Notes: a model not told the origin generated them from the letters alone. Shown: positions 8,291 through 17,868, counted from the first letter of the stretch. The stretch is 57,132 nucleotides of DNA from Desulfobulbus alkaliphilus (GCF_016918545.1 NZ_JAFFQC010000025.1:1-57132); one strand, 5' to 3'. Numbers and translations are program-made.

Positions 8291-10537
8291 ATGGCCATAA
8301 AAACTGGATCACCAACAGCTGATTCTCCCCGGAGTTCAATGAAACGAACGGTGAAGGACCAGTCCGGCGCCGGTAAACTCAAAATCGGCGAACTGTTGAG
8401 CAAGGCGGGATACATCACGGCAACTCAATTTGAGGAAGCCAAAGCTGTTCAGAAAAAAACCGGTGAACGGCTGGGACGAATACTCCTGGAAAGCGGGGCG
8501 ATCGAACGCGACACCATCGCCAACTTTCTCAGCCGTATGCATAATTACACCATGGTCTCCATTGAGCAGGAGGCTCCGAGCCGGGATGCGCTCAATCTGG
8601 TTCCCTATGAAACAGCAAAACGCTTTCTCGCCTTCCCCCTGCGCCTGGCCGGCAATACCCTGCAGATCACCATGGCCGAGCCCACCGACGCGGTGGAGGT
8701 GGAGCAACTGCAGGATGTAGTGCAAAAAAGCCTGACCGTCTGTGTTTCCACGGCCAAGGACATTATCGAGGCGTACAAGAAGTACTATCATATCAGTGAT
8801 GAAGAATACCAATCCTTCTTCAAGTACGAGCCGGAAGGTGAAGATGACACCGTCACCCAGGTCGAGGATTTCGGCGCCCTGGTGTCCGATGCTGCCGAGG
8901 ATTTCGAAATCGAGAGCAGCGGTGCCGAGGATGGAAGCTACGAACAATTCTCCGCGTCCGACGCCCCCATCATCAAACTGGTGAACGGAATTCTGGTCAA
9001 AGCCGTGCAGGATGGAGTCAGTGACATCCATATAGAGCCCTATGAAAAGACCATGCAGGTCAGATACCGCAAAGACGGTTCTCTGTTCAAGTCCATGAAC
9101 CTGCCCCTGACCATCAAGAACGCCATGGCCGCCCGCCTGAAAATCCTGGCAGGCTTGAACATCACCGAGCGTCGAGTTCCCCAGGATGGCCGCATCAAAA
9201 TCCGCCTTGGTCGCAATAAGGCTGTCGACTTCAGGGTATCCACGCTTCCCCTGCTGTTTGGCGAGGGTATTGTTCTTCGTATTCTCGACAAGGATTCCCT
9301 CAATGTCGACCTGACCAAGCTCGGCTTCACCAAAGACACCTTCGCCGCCCTGAAGCGATGCCTGGAGCGACCACAGGGACTGCTGCTGGTCACAGGGCCT
9401 ACGGGGTCGGGGAAAACCGTGACCCTGTATTCAGCACTGAACTCGCTGAACAATGAGGACATCAAAATCCTCACCGCGGAAGATCCGGTTGAATTCAACT
9501 TCAAAGGCATCAATCAGGTCAACGTCAACTCCGAGGTGGGCATGACCTTTGCCGCGGCGCTGAAAGCTTTTCTCCGCCAGGATCCTGACATTATCATGGT
9601 GGGTGAGATCCGCGATATCGAAACCGCGGAGATCGCCATGAAGGCCGCCATGACCGGCCACCTGGTTTTTTCCACCCTGCATACCAATGATTCTCCGGCA
9701 ACGGTCAGCCGCATGGTGGACATCGGCATCCCTTCCTACATCCTCGCCTCCTCGCTCACCATGGTTTTGTCTCAGCGACTGGGAAGGCGGTTATGCGCCA
9801 AGTGCAAGATTCCGGGGCAATATGACCCGGAGGCACTGCTTACCGCCGGTTTCCGCGAAGAAGAACTCGACGACCTGCATCTGTTCAAGGCAAAGGGCTG
9901 CCCGGAATGCAATGGCCTTGGCTACCGGGGCCGGGTCGGCTTTTTTGAACTGATGGAGGTGACCAAGGAGGTGGCCAAAGCCATTCAGGCAGAGGTTTCT
10001 GAAGAGCAGCTGCGCAAAATCGCCATTCAGGAGGGCATGTACACGCTGAGGGAGGCAGGACTGCAAAAAGCTCGGGAAGGGGTCACGAGCCTGGAAGAGG
10101 TTTTGCGGCGAACCGTGGCTCATGAGGACAGCCTGCCTGCCTATCTGGTGAATCCGGATGTGGAGGAGTATGAAGACGGTGACATTATCATCCAGGAGGG
10201 AAACAAAGACAAAGACTTCTTCAAGCTGGTCAGGGGCAAGGTGGCGGTCCTTCGGTCCGGGAAAAAAATAGCCGAGATCACCGAACCCGGAGAATATTTC
10301 GGAGAGATGGCCGCCATCCTCGATGAACCTCGATCCGCTTCGATCATATCAGCGGGCCGATGTACCATTAAACGGTACCCCGGCGATAAGCTTGCTGAAC
10401 TCATCGAAAAATATCCTGATGTCTCGAAATATCTGTTTCGTACCCTGGTCGAACGGCTGCAGAAGACCGACCGTATTGTGGTGCAGCTCGCCGGGGCCAC
10501 CAAAACCCGGCCTCCCCATGTTGTCCGACACGCATGA
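8291..10537 (+). CDS. PilB/GspE-type secretion ATPase with C-terminal cyclic-nucleotide-binding domain
   Basis: Hexameric motor ATPase of a type IV pilus or type II secretion system. In 748 residues: an MshEN/T2SSE N-domain (about 35-165), then the GspE core with Walker A GPTGSGKT near 370, the Walker B/Asp box VGEIRD near 437, and a zinc tetracysteine CAKC...CPEC near 503-539. An unusual extra is a cNMP-binding fold at about 615-735 with the phosphate cassette FGEMAAILDEPRSASI, retaining Glu and Arg. This suggests direct control by a cyclic nucleotide or by ligand-free oligomer contacts. No other pilus gene is in the window. Its stop overlaps the next GT2 by 4 bp, so the two are coupled. Confidence 0.9.
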   Translation: MAIKTGSPTADSPRSSMKRTVKDQSGAGKLKIGELLSKAGYITATQFEEAKAVQKKTGERLGRILLESGAIERDTIANFLSRMHNYTMVSIEQEAPSRDALNLVPYETAKRFLAFPLRLAGNTLQITMAEPTDAVEVEQLQDVVQKSLTVCVSTAKDIIEAYKKYYHISDEEYQSFFKYEPEGEDDTVTQVEDFGALVSDAAEDFEIESSGAEDGSYEQFSASDAPIIKLVNGILVKAVQDGVSDIHIEPYEKTMQVRYRKDGSLFKSMNLPLTIKNAMAARLKILAGLNITERRVPQDGRIKIRLGRNKAVDFRVSTLPLLFGEGIVLRILDKDSLNVDLTKLGFTKDTFAALKRCLERPQGLLLVTGPTGSGKTVTLYSALNSLNNEDIKILTAEDPVEFNFKGINQVNVNSEVGMTFAAALKAFLRQDPDIIMVGEIRDIETAEIAMKAAMTGHLVFSTLHTNDSPATVSRMVDIGIPSYILASSLTMVLSQRLGRRLCAKCKIPGQYDPEALLTAGFREEELDDLHLFKAKGCPECNGLGYRGRVGFFELMEVTKEVAKAIQAEVSEEQLRKIAIQEGMYTLREAGLQKAREGVTSLEEVLRRTVAHEDSLPAYLVNPDVEEYEDGDIIIQEGNKDKDFFKLVRGKVAVLRSGKKIAEITEPGEYFGEMAAILDEPRSASIISAGRCTIKRYPGDKLAELIEKYPDVSKYLFRTLVERLQKTDRIVVQLAGATKTRPPHVVRHA

Positions 10538-11316
10538 ACAAAGTATCCGTTTATATCATTGCCTACAACGAGGCGGAAAAAATCCGCTCGGCTGTCCAGT
10601 CAGTGCTCTGGGCTGACGAGATTGTGGTTGCCGATTCCCACAGCCAGGACGACACGGCCGCCATTGCCGAGAGCCTCGGAGCCAGGGTGGTCCAGATAGA
10701 GTTCCGCGGTTTCGGTGACCTGCGCAATCAGGCCATGGCGGCCTGCAGCCATGACTGGATTTTCTCGCTGGATGCGGATGAACGCTGCACCCCCGAGGCC
10801 CGGGATGAGATTCGGACTGTACTCCACGCCCCGCAATCCGAGGCCTATTACATCCCCCGAAAAAATTTCTTCATGGGCCGATGGATGCGCCATTCCGGTT
10901 TTTACCCCGATTACCGCCAACCGCAGTTGTTCAGGAAAGGGGTCCTGGTTTTTAAAGATGACCCGGTCCATGAAGAGTATACGGTCCTCTCGAAACACCC
11001 GGCTGCCTATCTGCGCAACCCCATCTGGCAGTTTCCCTTCAAAAATCTCGAGGAGGTCGTCCACAAGGCCAATAAATATTCGACCCTTGGTGCTGAAAAA
11101 CTGGCAAAAAAGGGACGAAAGGCCACCATGGGGATGGCTGTGCTCCATGGCATCTGGGCTTTTTTCCACATGTACATCCTCAAACGCGGCGTCCTCGATG
11201 GCTGGCCGGGATTGGTCATCGCCATCGGCAACTTTGAAGGCACCTTCTACAAGTATGCAAAACTGCTTGAACTCGGGGCGGACTGGACCCCACCATCTTC
11301 ACCGCCGCTCCGATAG
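10534..11316 (+). CDS. LPS core glycosyltransferase, GT2 (WaaE/KdtX-like)
   Basis: Family 2 glycosyltransferase of 260 residues. It opens with KVSVYIIAYNEAEKI and has the DxD-like region FSLDADERCTPE near residue 78, the metal and sugar-nucleotide site. The segment SGFYPDYRQPQLFRKG and the HEEY motif are typical of the WaaE/KdtX group that decorates heptose or Kdo in LPS core. It is translationally coupled (ATGA overlap) to the PilB-like ATPase, an unexpected partner. The neighbouring LPS genes support a core-assembly role at the cytoplasmic face of the inner membrane. The exact sugar is not predictable. Confidence 0.88.
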   Translation: MNKVSVYIIAYNEAEKIRSAVQSVLWADEIVVADSHSQDDTAAIAESLGARVVQIEFRGFGDLRNQAMAACSHDWIFSLDADERCTPEARDEIRTVLHAPQSEAYYIPRKNFFMGRWMRHSGFYPDYRQPQLFRKGVLVFKDDPVHEEYTVLSKHPAAYLRNPIWQFPFKNLEEVVHKANKYSTLGAEKLAKKGRKATMGMAVLHGIWAFFHMYILKRGVLDGWPGLVIAIGNFEGTFYKYAKLLELGADWTPPSSPPLR

Positions 11317-11415
11317 TGACCAGGCAGGCAGTAAACACTCACCGTATCCCATCACGGGTTTGTTGTGTGATTTGCCACACCCCTCGCAGGCGGTCACAGG
11401 TGCAGGTTCATGACG

Positions 11416-11434
11416 GCCTGACCTGCCGTCAGGC
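11416..11434. terminator. Hairpin between convergent GT2 genes
   Basis: Seven-bp perfect stem GCCTGAC / GTCAGGC with a 5-nt loop between two convergent genes. It overlaps the stop codon of the leftward gene and has no U-tract, so termination is only possible. Confidence 0.35.
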
Positions 11435-12226
11435 GAGATGCTGATCCAACCCTGTCTGGCACCATCTCAATTTTTGATCAATCGTTTTCTTGAGGATGGC
11501 GTCATTCAAAGGCAGTCTGTCGCGGGTCTTCATGGGATGGTAGAGATGGTACCCCAGGGCATGGAACCTCAGGTTCTGTCTCCGGATGCCGTAGTTAAGC
11601 AAACGTGCCGTGAATTCCGAATCTTCCCTTCCCCAGCCGACGAACTCCTCGTTGAAGCCATTAATGCTCAATGCGTCCTTTTTCCAGAAAGCAAAATTGC
11701 AGGTCTTGACACCGCTCAAATCTCGGCTCCGAAAGGAAAAAAGCCGGGCCAGCCACACAGAACGTAGACAATTCTTTTTATTTTCCACTCCCGTCAGCAG
11801 CAAGGGGATCCGCAACCGGCCGCTGCACAGCGTCCGGGAAGAAAGCTCTTTTCCCAGCAGCACCCTGGTACCCTGGACAAAATAACCGTGCCGGGCAAAA
11901 GCAACGTGGTCGGCAATAAAACGCGGTTCAAGCAGGATATCGCCATCGATAAGAATGATGTAGTCTCCGCTTGCCCTGACAATGGCCTTGTTTCTGCTTC
12001 GAGCCAGGCGGAACCCTCTATCTTCCTGCCAGGAATGGAGAATGGGAACATTGGTCGATGAACGGACCTGTCGGACCAGTTCAACTGTATCTGGAGGGGA
12101 ACCATCGTCTGCCACCACGATTTCACAGGGGAGATGGGTCTGTTTGAGGGCGCTGCGCAGGGAAAGCTCCAGGGCAGCTGGCCAATTATAGGTGGTAATG
12201 ATCAGACTGATGCGCAGCGCTGACAT
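11429..12226 (-). CDS. Glycosyltransferase family 2 with galactosyltransferase-like C-terminus
   Basis: 265-residue GT-A enzyme. It opens with RISLIITTYNWPAALELSL, has the metal motif ILIDGDILLEP near residue 93, and a C-terminal block FVGWGREDSEFTARL typical of chondroitin-synthase/galactosyltransferase-like GT2 proteins. It lies downstream of the heptosyltransferase in the leftward LPS operon, so outer-core sugar addition is the likely role. R1 copy C sits 8 bp upstream of the start. The probable Shine-Dalgarno AGGA is built across the junction of the element end (CAGG) and the duplicated target. Confidence 0.88.
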   Translation of the reverse strand: MSALRISLIITTYNWPAALELSLRSALKQTHLPCEIVVADDGSPPDTVELVRQVRSSTNVPILHSWQEDRGFRLARSRNKAIVRASGDYIILIDGDILLEPRFIADHVAFARHGYFVQGTRVLLGKELSSRTLCSGRLRIPLLLTGVENKKNCLRSVWLARLFSFRSRDLSGVKTCNFAFWKKDALSINGFNEEFVGWGREDSEFTARLLNYGIRRQNLRFHALGYHLYHPMKTRDRLPLNDAILKKTIDQKLRWCQTGLDQHLA

Positions 12227-12234
12227 ATCTTTAT

Positions 12235-12370
12235 CCTGAATCCGTGACGGCGGCGTTCATGTTTTGGATATATTTGTCTGTGATCAGGGTATACGTGTAG
12301 ATCCATTTTTCATGGAATTCCTTCATCCGCAGCCCTTCGGGGCGTAGGGATGAACGTTCACGGATCCAGG
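12235..12370 (-). mobile_element. R1 element copy C (short, 136 bp) with TSD TTTAT
   Basis: Short form, diverged inside, from CCTGAATCCGTGACGG to CACGGATCCAGG, with the UUCG stem retained. It is flanked by exact 5-bp direct repeats TTTAT (12230-12234 and 12371-12375). The right copy contains the heptosyltransferase stop codon (TAA on the minus strand). Confidence 0.88.
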
Positions 12371-12371
12371 T

Positions 12372-13451
12372 TTATTGTTGGCCCCGGTTCCTGATAGTAG
12401 CCAGTATTGCTTGCTGGACAGTGGCCACGGAAATATTCTCCATGCAACGCATATGAGCGCAGGTCCGTTTCCGGCAACAGAGGCAGTCGAGCCCTTCATC
12501 CCGGACAACAGTACTCTGTACCCGGTACGGCCCGACCCTTTCAGGATGAGTGGGGCCAAAGAGAGCCACCACAGGCGTGCCGACCATGGCCGCCATGTGC
12601 AACGGCCCGGTATCAACGCCCACATAGACCGCGGCTTTCTTCATCAATGCTACTGAAGCATTCAGATCCAGACGACCGGCGGCAATGACCGCGGGCCGGA
12701 CCATGCGAGCGGCAATTTCATCCAGATAGGGTTGATCGCTGGGTCCTCCCGCCAGTATCGGTTGAATTCCCGTATCCATAAGCCGGTCACAGAGAGCACT
12801 CCACCGGGAAGCAAACCAGCATTTTGACTCCCATCGGGCCAGGGGATTCATATAAGCGAGGGGGACAGTGGCCTCTATTCCGGCGTTGCGCAAAAATCGA
12901 TCAGCCTGCTCTTCATCAGCCCTGCTCGTGCGGAGATGAAAATCCTCGGCGTGTGCCTCGCAGCCCAGAAAATCGGCAAACAGCAGGTTCCCGTCAACCG
13001 CATGGACGGAAGTCGTGCTTCTCGGCAGCAGCTGATGCTGAAACAGGGTGTTCAGCTCCTTGGCGTCGGCAAAACCGATCCGTTGCCCTCCCGGGTTCAT
13101 CAGGGCAAACAAACCACTCCGAAAAGAGGCATGCAGGTCGAGAACCAGGTCATATGGAGCCTTGCGAAAGAAGGCCCGCAGTTGGCGAAGCTGCCTGACC
13201 ATGGCGGTCAACGCCCGGACATAGTCCAACCAGCTCGCATTGGGATCACTGGTTGAGGGTATGCGAACAGGATGAATGACATCCACGGCGGGATCGCCGG
13301 CCAGCAGGGAAGCATAGCCCTCCTGCACTATCCAGCCGATCGCACAGGAGGGATAACAGCGCTTGAGGGCATGGGCCACCGGCAAGGTGTGGACAATATC
13401 ACCCAGGGAACTCTGCTTGATAATCAGGATCCGTTTATTGTTCATATCCAT
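12372..13451 (-). CDS. LPS heptosyltransferase (GT9)
   Basis: ADP-heptose:LPS heptosyltransferase family protein that adds L-glycero-D-manno-heptose to the inner core. It starts KRILIIKQSSLGDIVHTLPVA, the classical GT9 N-terminus. The C-terminal domain carries YVGVDTGPLHMAA and ALFGPTHPERVGP, which bind the nucleotide-sugar. I place the start at the ATG at 13451, after GAGAG (359 residues); the frame stays open further upstream but without family sequence. A C-terminal CLCCRKRTCAHMRCM cysteine cluster resembles WaaC/RfaF-type tails. The stop codon lies within the R1 copy C target duplication. Confidence 0.92.
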   Translation of the reverse strand: MDMNNKRILIIKQSSLGDIVHTLPVAHALKRCYPSCAIGWIVQEGYASLLAGDPAVDVIHPVRIPSTSDPNASWLDYVRALTAMVRQLRQLRAFFRKAPYDLVLDLHASFRSGLFALMNPGGQRIGFADAKELNTLFQHQLLPRSTTSVHAVDGNLLFADFLGCEAHAEDFHLRTSRADEEQADRFLRNAGIEATVPLAYMNPLARWESKCWFASRWSALCDRLMDTGIQPILAGGPSDQPYLDEIAARMVRPAVIAAGRLDLNASVALMKKAAVYVGVDTGPLHMAAMVGTPVVALFGPTHPERVGPYRVQSTVVRDEGLDCLCCRKRTCAHMRCMENISVATVQQAILATIRNRGQQ

Positions 13452-13526
13452 TGCGTTCTCTCGTCGCCGACCGGGTGCAAGTACCGACAACACAGACAAC
13501 ATATCTTCTGCAGGCTGCCATTGGGA

Positions 13527-16025
13527 TCACTCGTCAGGCAGTTGCCTCTCCTCCGCTGGGACCAGGGCGATCAATTTCTGCACAGCGGTGTCTATTCTAT
13601 AGGTACCGGCACCGCTGTGCCAGGTGAAATCGGTGTACAGATACAGATGAAGAATCTCCGCCAACCTTTGTTGCACCGCATGGGGATCATCGGCTGCAGC
13701 CACAAAATGAGATCGGGTCGCCAACATTTCAGTCAACTCATTGTTTTCATGAATTAAACCGAGTATGGGGCGGCCGCTGAGCAGATATTCATAGACTTTG
13801 GATGGGATGGTTTCCGTGGAAAAAAAAGTGATATCCTGAATCAACAGCAGACAATCGGCGTACTGCATCGCTTCGAGGGCCTTTTCCCTGTCAATCAGGC
13901 CAAAATACGTCACCAGTGACTCCAAGCCGTATCGATGCATGTCCACGGTGGAGAGTTGATCGCATGATCCATAGAGGTCAACACGGATTCTCGACCGCAG
14001 GCCAGGATCATTCTGCAGCAGCAGATCAAGGGCCTGAAAAAAAACCTGCAGATTACGCGTACCGGCCAAGGAGCCGAAATGGGCAAAATGGCAGCATGCT
14101 CCTTTTGCATACTGCACCGGCCCGAACAGGGCGGGAGATGATCCGGGCAGGATGACCACGCCGGGAAAGGGCTCCCCCACTCGTCGCCGGGCATTTTCCA
14201 TGGCCGCGCTGGTCGGAAAGATAAAAGCGGTGCAGGAGGCGGCAATCCGTCTCTCCAGCCATTGATAGAGACGGAGCACCACCCGGCTGCGTCGCCATTG
14301 CTGATCGTGCACCAGGGGATCCTGGGTCTCGGCGAGCCAGGGTTTTGGGGAAAAGCGATGGATGATCAGAGCGGCAGCATGGGCGGAAGCCGAACCACCG
14401 GTCGAGTAGATCGCCTCGATCCTGTAGCGACGATTTAACAGCAGGCCGCGGGCAGCGGCAGCGGCAAACCAGGACCACTCGCTCTCCAGATTGATCACTA
14501 TCTTTTCAAGCAGATAGAAAGGGAAAACCGGCAACAGGACAATCGTCTCAACCAGTTTGAACTGCCAGCGCTTGTGCAGATGTTTGCGAAGCAAATGGCG
14601 GAGTTCAAAGCGGATTCCCGATGGCGCCAGCGACCAGGTACGATAATGCGGATATCGGCGGAACCGTTCGCCCACCGGTCCGGTGAGCAGAATGGGCCTG
14701 ATCCCCTGCTGCTCCAGGAAAGGCAGGCGATCATCGATATGCTGCGAACAGGCGGAGCCGGCCATATTGGCCCGATAGGAAAGAATCAGCCAGCATCTTT
14801 CCTGACCCGGACCGGCATTGCCTGCGGTGGCCGATCCTTGAGTACCCGGGCGTTTAGCGAGAACAGCGCCGAACAGGGAAAAAAGAAATGCGGTTTCAAA
14901 GACGATCAGATAAGACTCGCTCATCATGATGGTCAGGAAGAAGACCGGAAAGGCCAGGCGGATCCGCTGCCAGCCATCTGCTTCCCGCCAGGACTGGACC
15001 ACGGGTACCCCAAAAAGGGCCAGCAGGGTCAACAACCCCAGGAAACCCAGTTGGACGGTGACCAGGATATACTGATTATGGGGATTGTCGGTGGCGGGCA
15101 TTCCGGGCGACCACTGCTGGTTGACGGCCGCATAGGCACTGTCAAAACCACCGGTTCCGACCCCGAACCAGGGGGACTGGGTCATGATCCTGGCCGAATT
15201 CTGCCAATACAGCAGCCGTAGGCCAACGGAGGTTTCGGGATTGTGTTTAAAGTCGGCAATCTCCTGGCGGGCCTGTTCCATGCGGTCATGGAAGACCGGG
15301 CTGACCTGATAGCCTGCAACAAAGACCAGCACCGGCAGAACCAGGCTTAGCAGAAATGCTCTCAGCCTGTGTTTTTGGAAACACTGCATGAGCAGCAGAC
15401 CGAGAAGAACAAAGAAAACCAGTTGTCCAGCCCGTCCTTCGGTGATGAACATATTCAGGACCATCAAAGCGGCAAGGATCGACAGCAGCCAGCGCCACCC
15501 CCTGCTGAGCCCGCCCCACAATATCTGGTGGACAAGCAGATAGGTTGCCAGGGCGAGCATGGGGTTATACACCACATGAAAGGTTTTCCGGGTGAGATGC
15601 TGCGGGGTGACATCAGCATACCGCACCAGGTCGAACCAGACCAGGTAGGTTGACCCCATTTTGGCGCTGACCCCGGCGATGAAACCGGCAATATACCACC
15701 AGCGATGCTCCCAGCGAAGAGTGGTCAGGAAAATCGGCAGAAGAAGGATTTTCCACTGATTACGGATGACGTCCAAACCCGCCTGGGGGTCGTTGCTCCA
15801 AAACAATCCGAGCAGCAGGGCGCCGAAATAGGCGGCAACAACCATGCAGGTCGGACTGGTGCTGATTTCCTGCCATTTTTCCCGGAATCGACCTTCAATC
15901 AGCCACAGGAGCACCATGAGCAGAGCCAGGATGGTCACCGCCGAAGTCGACAGAGGCAGGCAGAAGGCCAGCAGCATCGGCAGCCAGAAGTTGATTTGGC
16001 CCACCCGGGTTTGCAACAGGTTCAT
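13527..16025 (-). CDS. O-antigen ligase-like protein fused to a glycosyltransferase
   Basis: A single 832-residue frame with two parts. Residues 1 to about 390 are a polytopic Wzy_C/O-antigen ligase domain with many hydrophobic helices and the periplasmic loop GVGTGGFDSAYA and NPHNQYILV. From about residue 408 (CWLILSYRANMAG) a GT-B-like glycosyltransferase begins, with FAHFGSLAGTRNLQVFFQAL and a C-terminal PSKVYEYLLSGRPILG motif that matches GT4 enzymes. The ligase would act on the periplasmic side and the GT in the cytoplasm. The ATG at 16025 is preceded by GAGG; a TTG at 16046 is an alternative. msbA lies immediately upstream. The fusion is read directly, with no stop or frame change. Confidence 0.87.
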   Translation of the reverse strand: MNLLQTRVGQINFWLPMLLAFCLPLSTSAVTILALLMVLLWLIEGRFREKWQEISTSPTCMVVAAYFGALLLGLFWSNDPQAGLDVIRNQWKILLLPIFLTTLRWEHRWWYIAGFIAGVSAKMGSTYLVWFDLVRYADVTPQHLTRKTFHVVYNPMLALATYLLVHQILWGGLSRGWRWLLSILAALMVLNMFITEGRAGQLVFFVLLGLLLMQCFQKHRLRAFLLSLVLPVLVFVAGYQVSPVFHDRMEQARQEIADFKHNPETSVGLRLLYWQNSARIMTQSPWFGVGTGGFDSAYAAVNQQWSPGMPATDNPHNQYILVTVQLGFLGLLTLLALFGVPVVQSWREADGWQRIRLAFPVFFLTIMMSESYLIVFETAFLFSLFGAVLAKRPGTQGSATAGNAGPGQERCWLILSYRANMAGSACSQHIDDRLPFLEQQGIRPILLTGPVGERFRRYPHYRTWSLAPSGIRFELRHLLRKHLHKRWQFKLVETIVLLPVFPFYLLEKIVINLESEWSWFAAAAARGLLLNRRYRIEAIYSTGGSASAHAAALIIHRFSPKPWLAETQDPLVHDQQWRRSRVVLRLYQWLERRIAASCTAFIFPTSAAMENARRRVGEPFPGVVILPGSSPALFGPVQYAKGACCHFAHFGSLAGTRNLQVFFQALDLLLQNDPGLRSRIRVDLYGSCDQLSTVDMHRYGLESLVTYFGLIDREKALEAMQYADCLLLIQDITFFSTETIPSKVYEYLLSGRPILGLIHENNELTEMLATRSHFVAAADDPHAVQQRLAEILHLYLYTDFTWHSGAGTYRIDTAVQKLIALVPAEERQLPDE

Positions 16026-16042
16026 TGCCGCATCCTCACCAT

Positions 16043-17779
16043 TCAATCAGCAAATTGCAGCTGGTAGAGGGCACTGTATTCACCATTGCGGGCGAGCAGT
16101 TCATCATGGGTTCCCTCCTCCACCAGGTGACCATCCTTGAGGACAACGATCCGGTCGGCATTTTTAATTGTTGACAGCCGGTGGGCAATGACAATGGTGG
16201 TTCGGTTCTGCATCAGATTTTCCAGGGCATGCTGCACTTCCCGTTCCGATTCCGTATCCAGGGAGGATGTCGCTTCATCGAGAATCAATATCGGGGCATC
16301 CTTAAGCAGGGCCCTGGCAATGGAAATTCGCTGCTGCTGTCCTCCGGAAAGCCTCGCCCCGGATTCACCGATGACCGTGTCAAGCCCATAAGGCAAGGCC
16401 TGGATGAAATCCCAGGCATACGCAGCCCGGGCCGCGGCGATTATGTTCTCTTCAGGGCAATCATTGCGGCCATAGGCAATATTGTTGCGAACCGTATCGT
16501 TGAAAAGAATGGTCTGTTGCGTGACCAGGGCCAATTGCTGGCGCAGGGATGCCAAGGAGAGCTGGCGGATATCGACTCCGTCAATGCACAGGGTCCCGGC
16601 GCTGATCTCATAAAACCGGGGGATCAGATTGGCCAGGGTTGTCTTGCCGCTGCCGCTCGGCCCCACCAGGGCCAGGATTTCACCTCGATTGACCTGCAGA
16701 TTGATACTGTTGAGGACAGGTTTTCCGGATTCATAGCTGAAACTGACCTTATCGAGAACGATATCGCGGCAAAACGACTGCATCTCGATGGCATCAGTAG
16801 CCTCCCGGATATCGGGACGGATATCAAGCAAGGCAAAAATCCGGGTTGCCGAGGCCACTCCCTGCTGGATGGTGGCATTGAGACGGCTCACACCTTTCAC
16901 TGGTTCGTACAGCATGATCAGCGCGGTGAGAAAGGCCATAAAGGTTCCCGGGGTGGAGTTGCCCTGCAGGACCTGATAGCCGCCGAACCAGATGATCAGG
17001 GCCATGCCGATGCCGCCAAGAAATTCCACCAGTGGATGGGCAAGACAACGGTATCGCGCCTCGGTCATGAGGGTATCCATTATGTTCTGCATCTTGCCGG
17101 CGAATCTCTTTTTTTCGTACCCCTCGGTGCAGAAGGCCTTGACGATGCGGACTCCGGCGATGGTTTCGTGCAGTTGACTGGTCGCCTCGCCGATCTGAGT
17201 CTGATAACTGGTACTTAATGTTCTGAACTTTTTCCCGAAAACAACGATGGACACCGCCGCCATGGGAATGAATACCACGGAGATGAAGGCCAGACGCCAG
17301 TCCATGTAAAAAATGACCCCAAGCAGGCCGATGACCGTAAAAAAATCTCGGATCAGGCGAATGAGGGCATGGGAAACCGCTCCCTGCAGCAGACTGACAT
17401 CGTTGATGATTCTTGAAATCAACTCACCCGTCGGATTTTTATGGAAAAAAGTCAACGGTAGATCGTTGAGATGGGCGTAGATTCTGTTGCGCAGATCGCG
17501 GATGACACTCTGCCCGACTTTTTCCAGGATGTAGGAATAGATAAAATAAAAGACACCCTTGACAAAAAAGACCAGCAATAAGGCCAGGGGCAACAGATAC
17601 AGCCAGCGCGCGTTCTGATTGAAAAAAATCTCGTCCAGTAAGGGCTTGACCATATAAGCCTGGAGGGCGTTGAAACCACCGACCACCATCATGGCGACCA
17701 TGGCGATCAGCAATCTCGACTTATACGGCCGGAGAACAGCTATCAGCTTCGGGTAGAGTTCGTTGTTGTTCATGCCCAA
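16043..17779 (-). CDS. msbA: Lipid A export ABC transporter MsbA
   Basis: Half-size ABC exporter that flips core-lipid A across the inner membrane. It has 578 residues: six membrane helices in residues 15-315, then the nucleotide-binding domain with Walker A GPSGSGKTTL near 371, signature LSGGQQQRISIARAL near 476, Walker B ILILDEATSSLD near 496 and the switch His in IVIAHRLST. It is the first gene of the leftward LPS operon, ahead of the ligase/GT fusion and heptosyltransferase, which supports an LPS rather than a drug-export role. Confidence 0.93.
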   Translation of the reverse strand: MGMNNNELYPKLIAVLRPYKSRLLIAMVAMMVVGGFNALQAYMVKPLLDEIFFNQNARWLYLLPLALLLVFFVKGVFYFIYSYILEKVGQSVIRDLRNRIYAHLNDLPLTFFHKNPTGELISRIINDVSLLQGAVSHALIRLIRDFFTVIGLLGVIFYMDWRLAFISVVFIPMAAVSIVVFGKKFRTLSTSYQTQIGEATSQLHETIAGVRIVKAFCTEGYEKKRFAGKMQNIMDTLMTEARYRCLAHPLVEFLGGIGMALIIWFGGYQVLQGNSTPGTFMAFLTALIMLYEPVKGVSRLNATIQQGVASATRIFALLDIRPDIREATDAIEMQSFCRDIVLDKVSFSYESGKPVLNSINLQVNRGEILALVGPSGSGKTTLANLIPRFYEISAGTLCIDGVDIRQLSLASLRQQLALVTQQTILFNDTVRNNIAYGRNDCPEENIIAAARAAYAWDFIQALPYGLDTVIGESGARLSGGQQQRISIARALLKDAPILILDEATSSLDTESEREVQHALENLMQNRTTIVIAHRLSTIKNADRIVVLKDGHLVEEGTHDELLARNGEYSALYQLQFAD

Positions 17780-17795
17780 GAAGAAAAAAATCAGT

Positions 17796-17868
17796 GTTCA
17801 CCGGGTGCAAGGAAAAGGCAGCATATCCCGGGAACCGGAACCGTTGACCAGCGTTTCGTATATGGATA
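17796..17868 (+). repeat. R2 repeat, copy b (73 bp)
   Basis: Second copy of the 73-bp repeat at 8108-8180 (60/73 identical by hand count). It lies 17 bp upstream of the leftward msbA start, in its leader or promoter region, and 127 bp before R1 copy D. Copy a also sits near a short R1 element. Confidence 0.65.
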
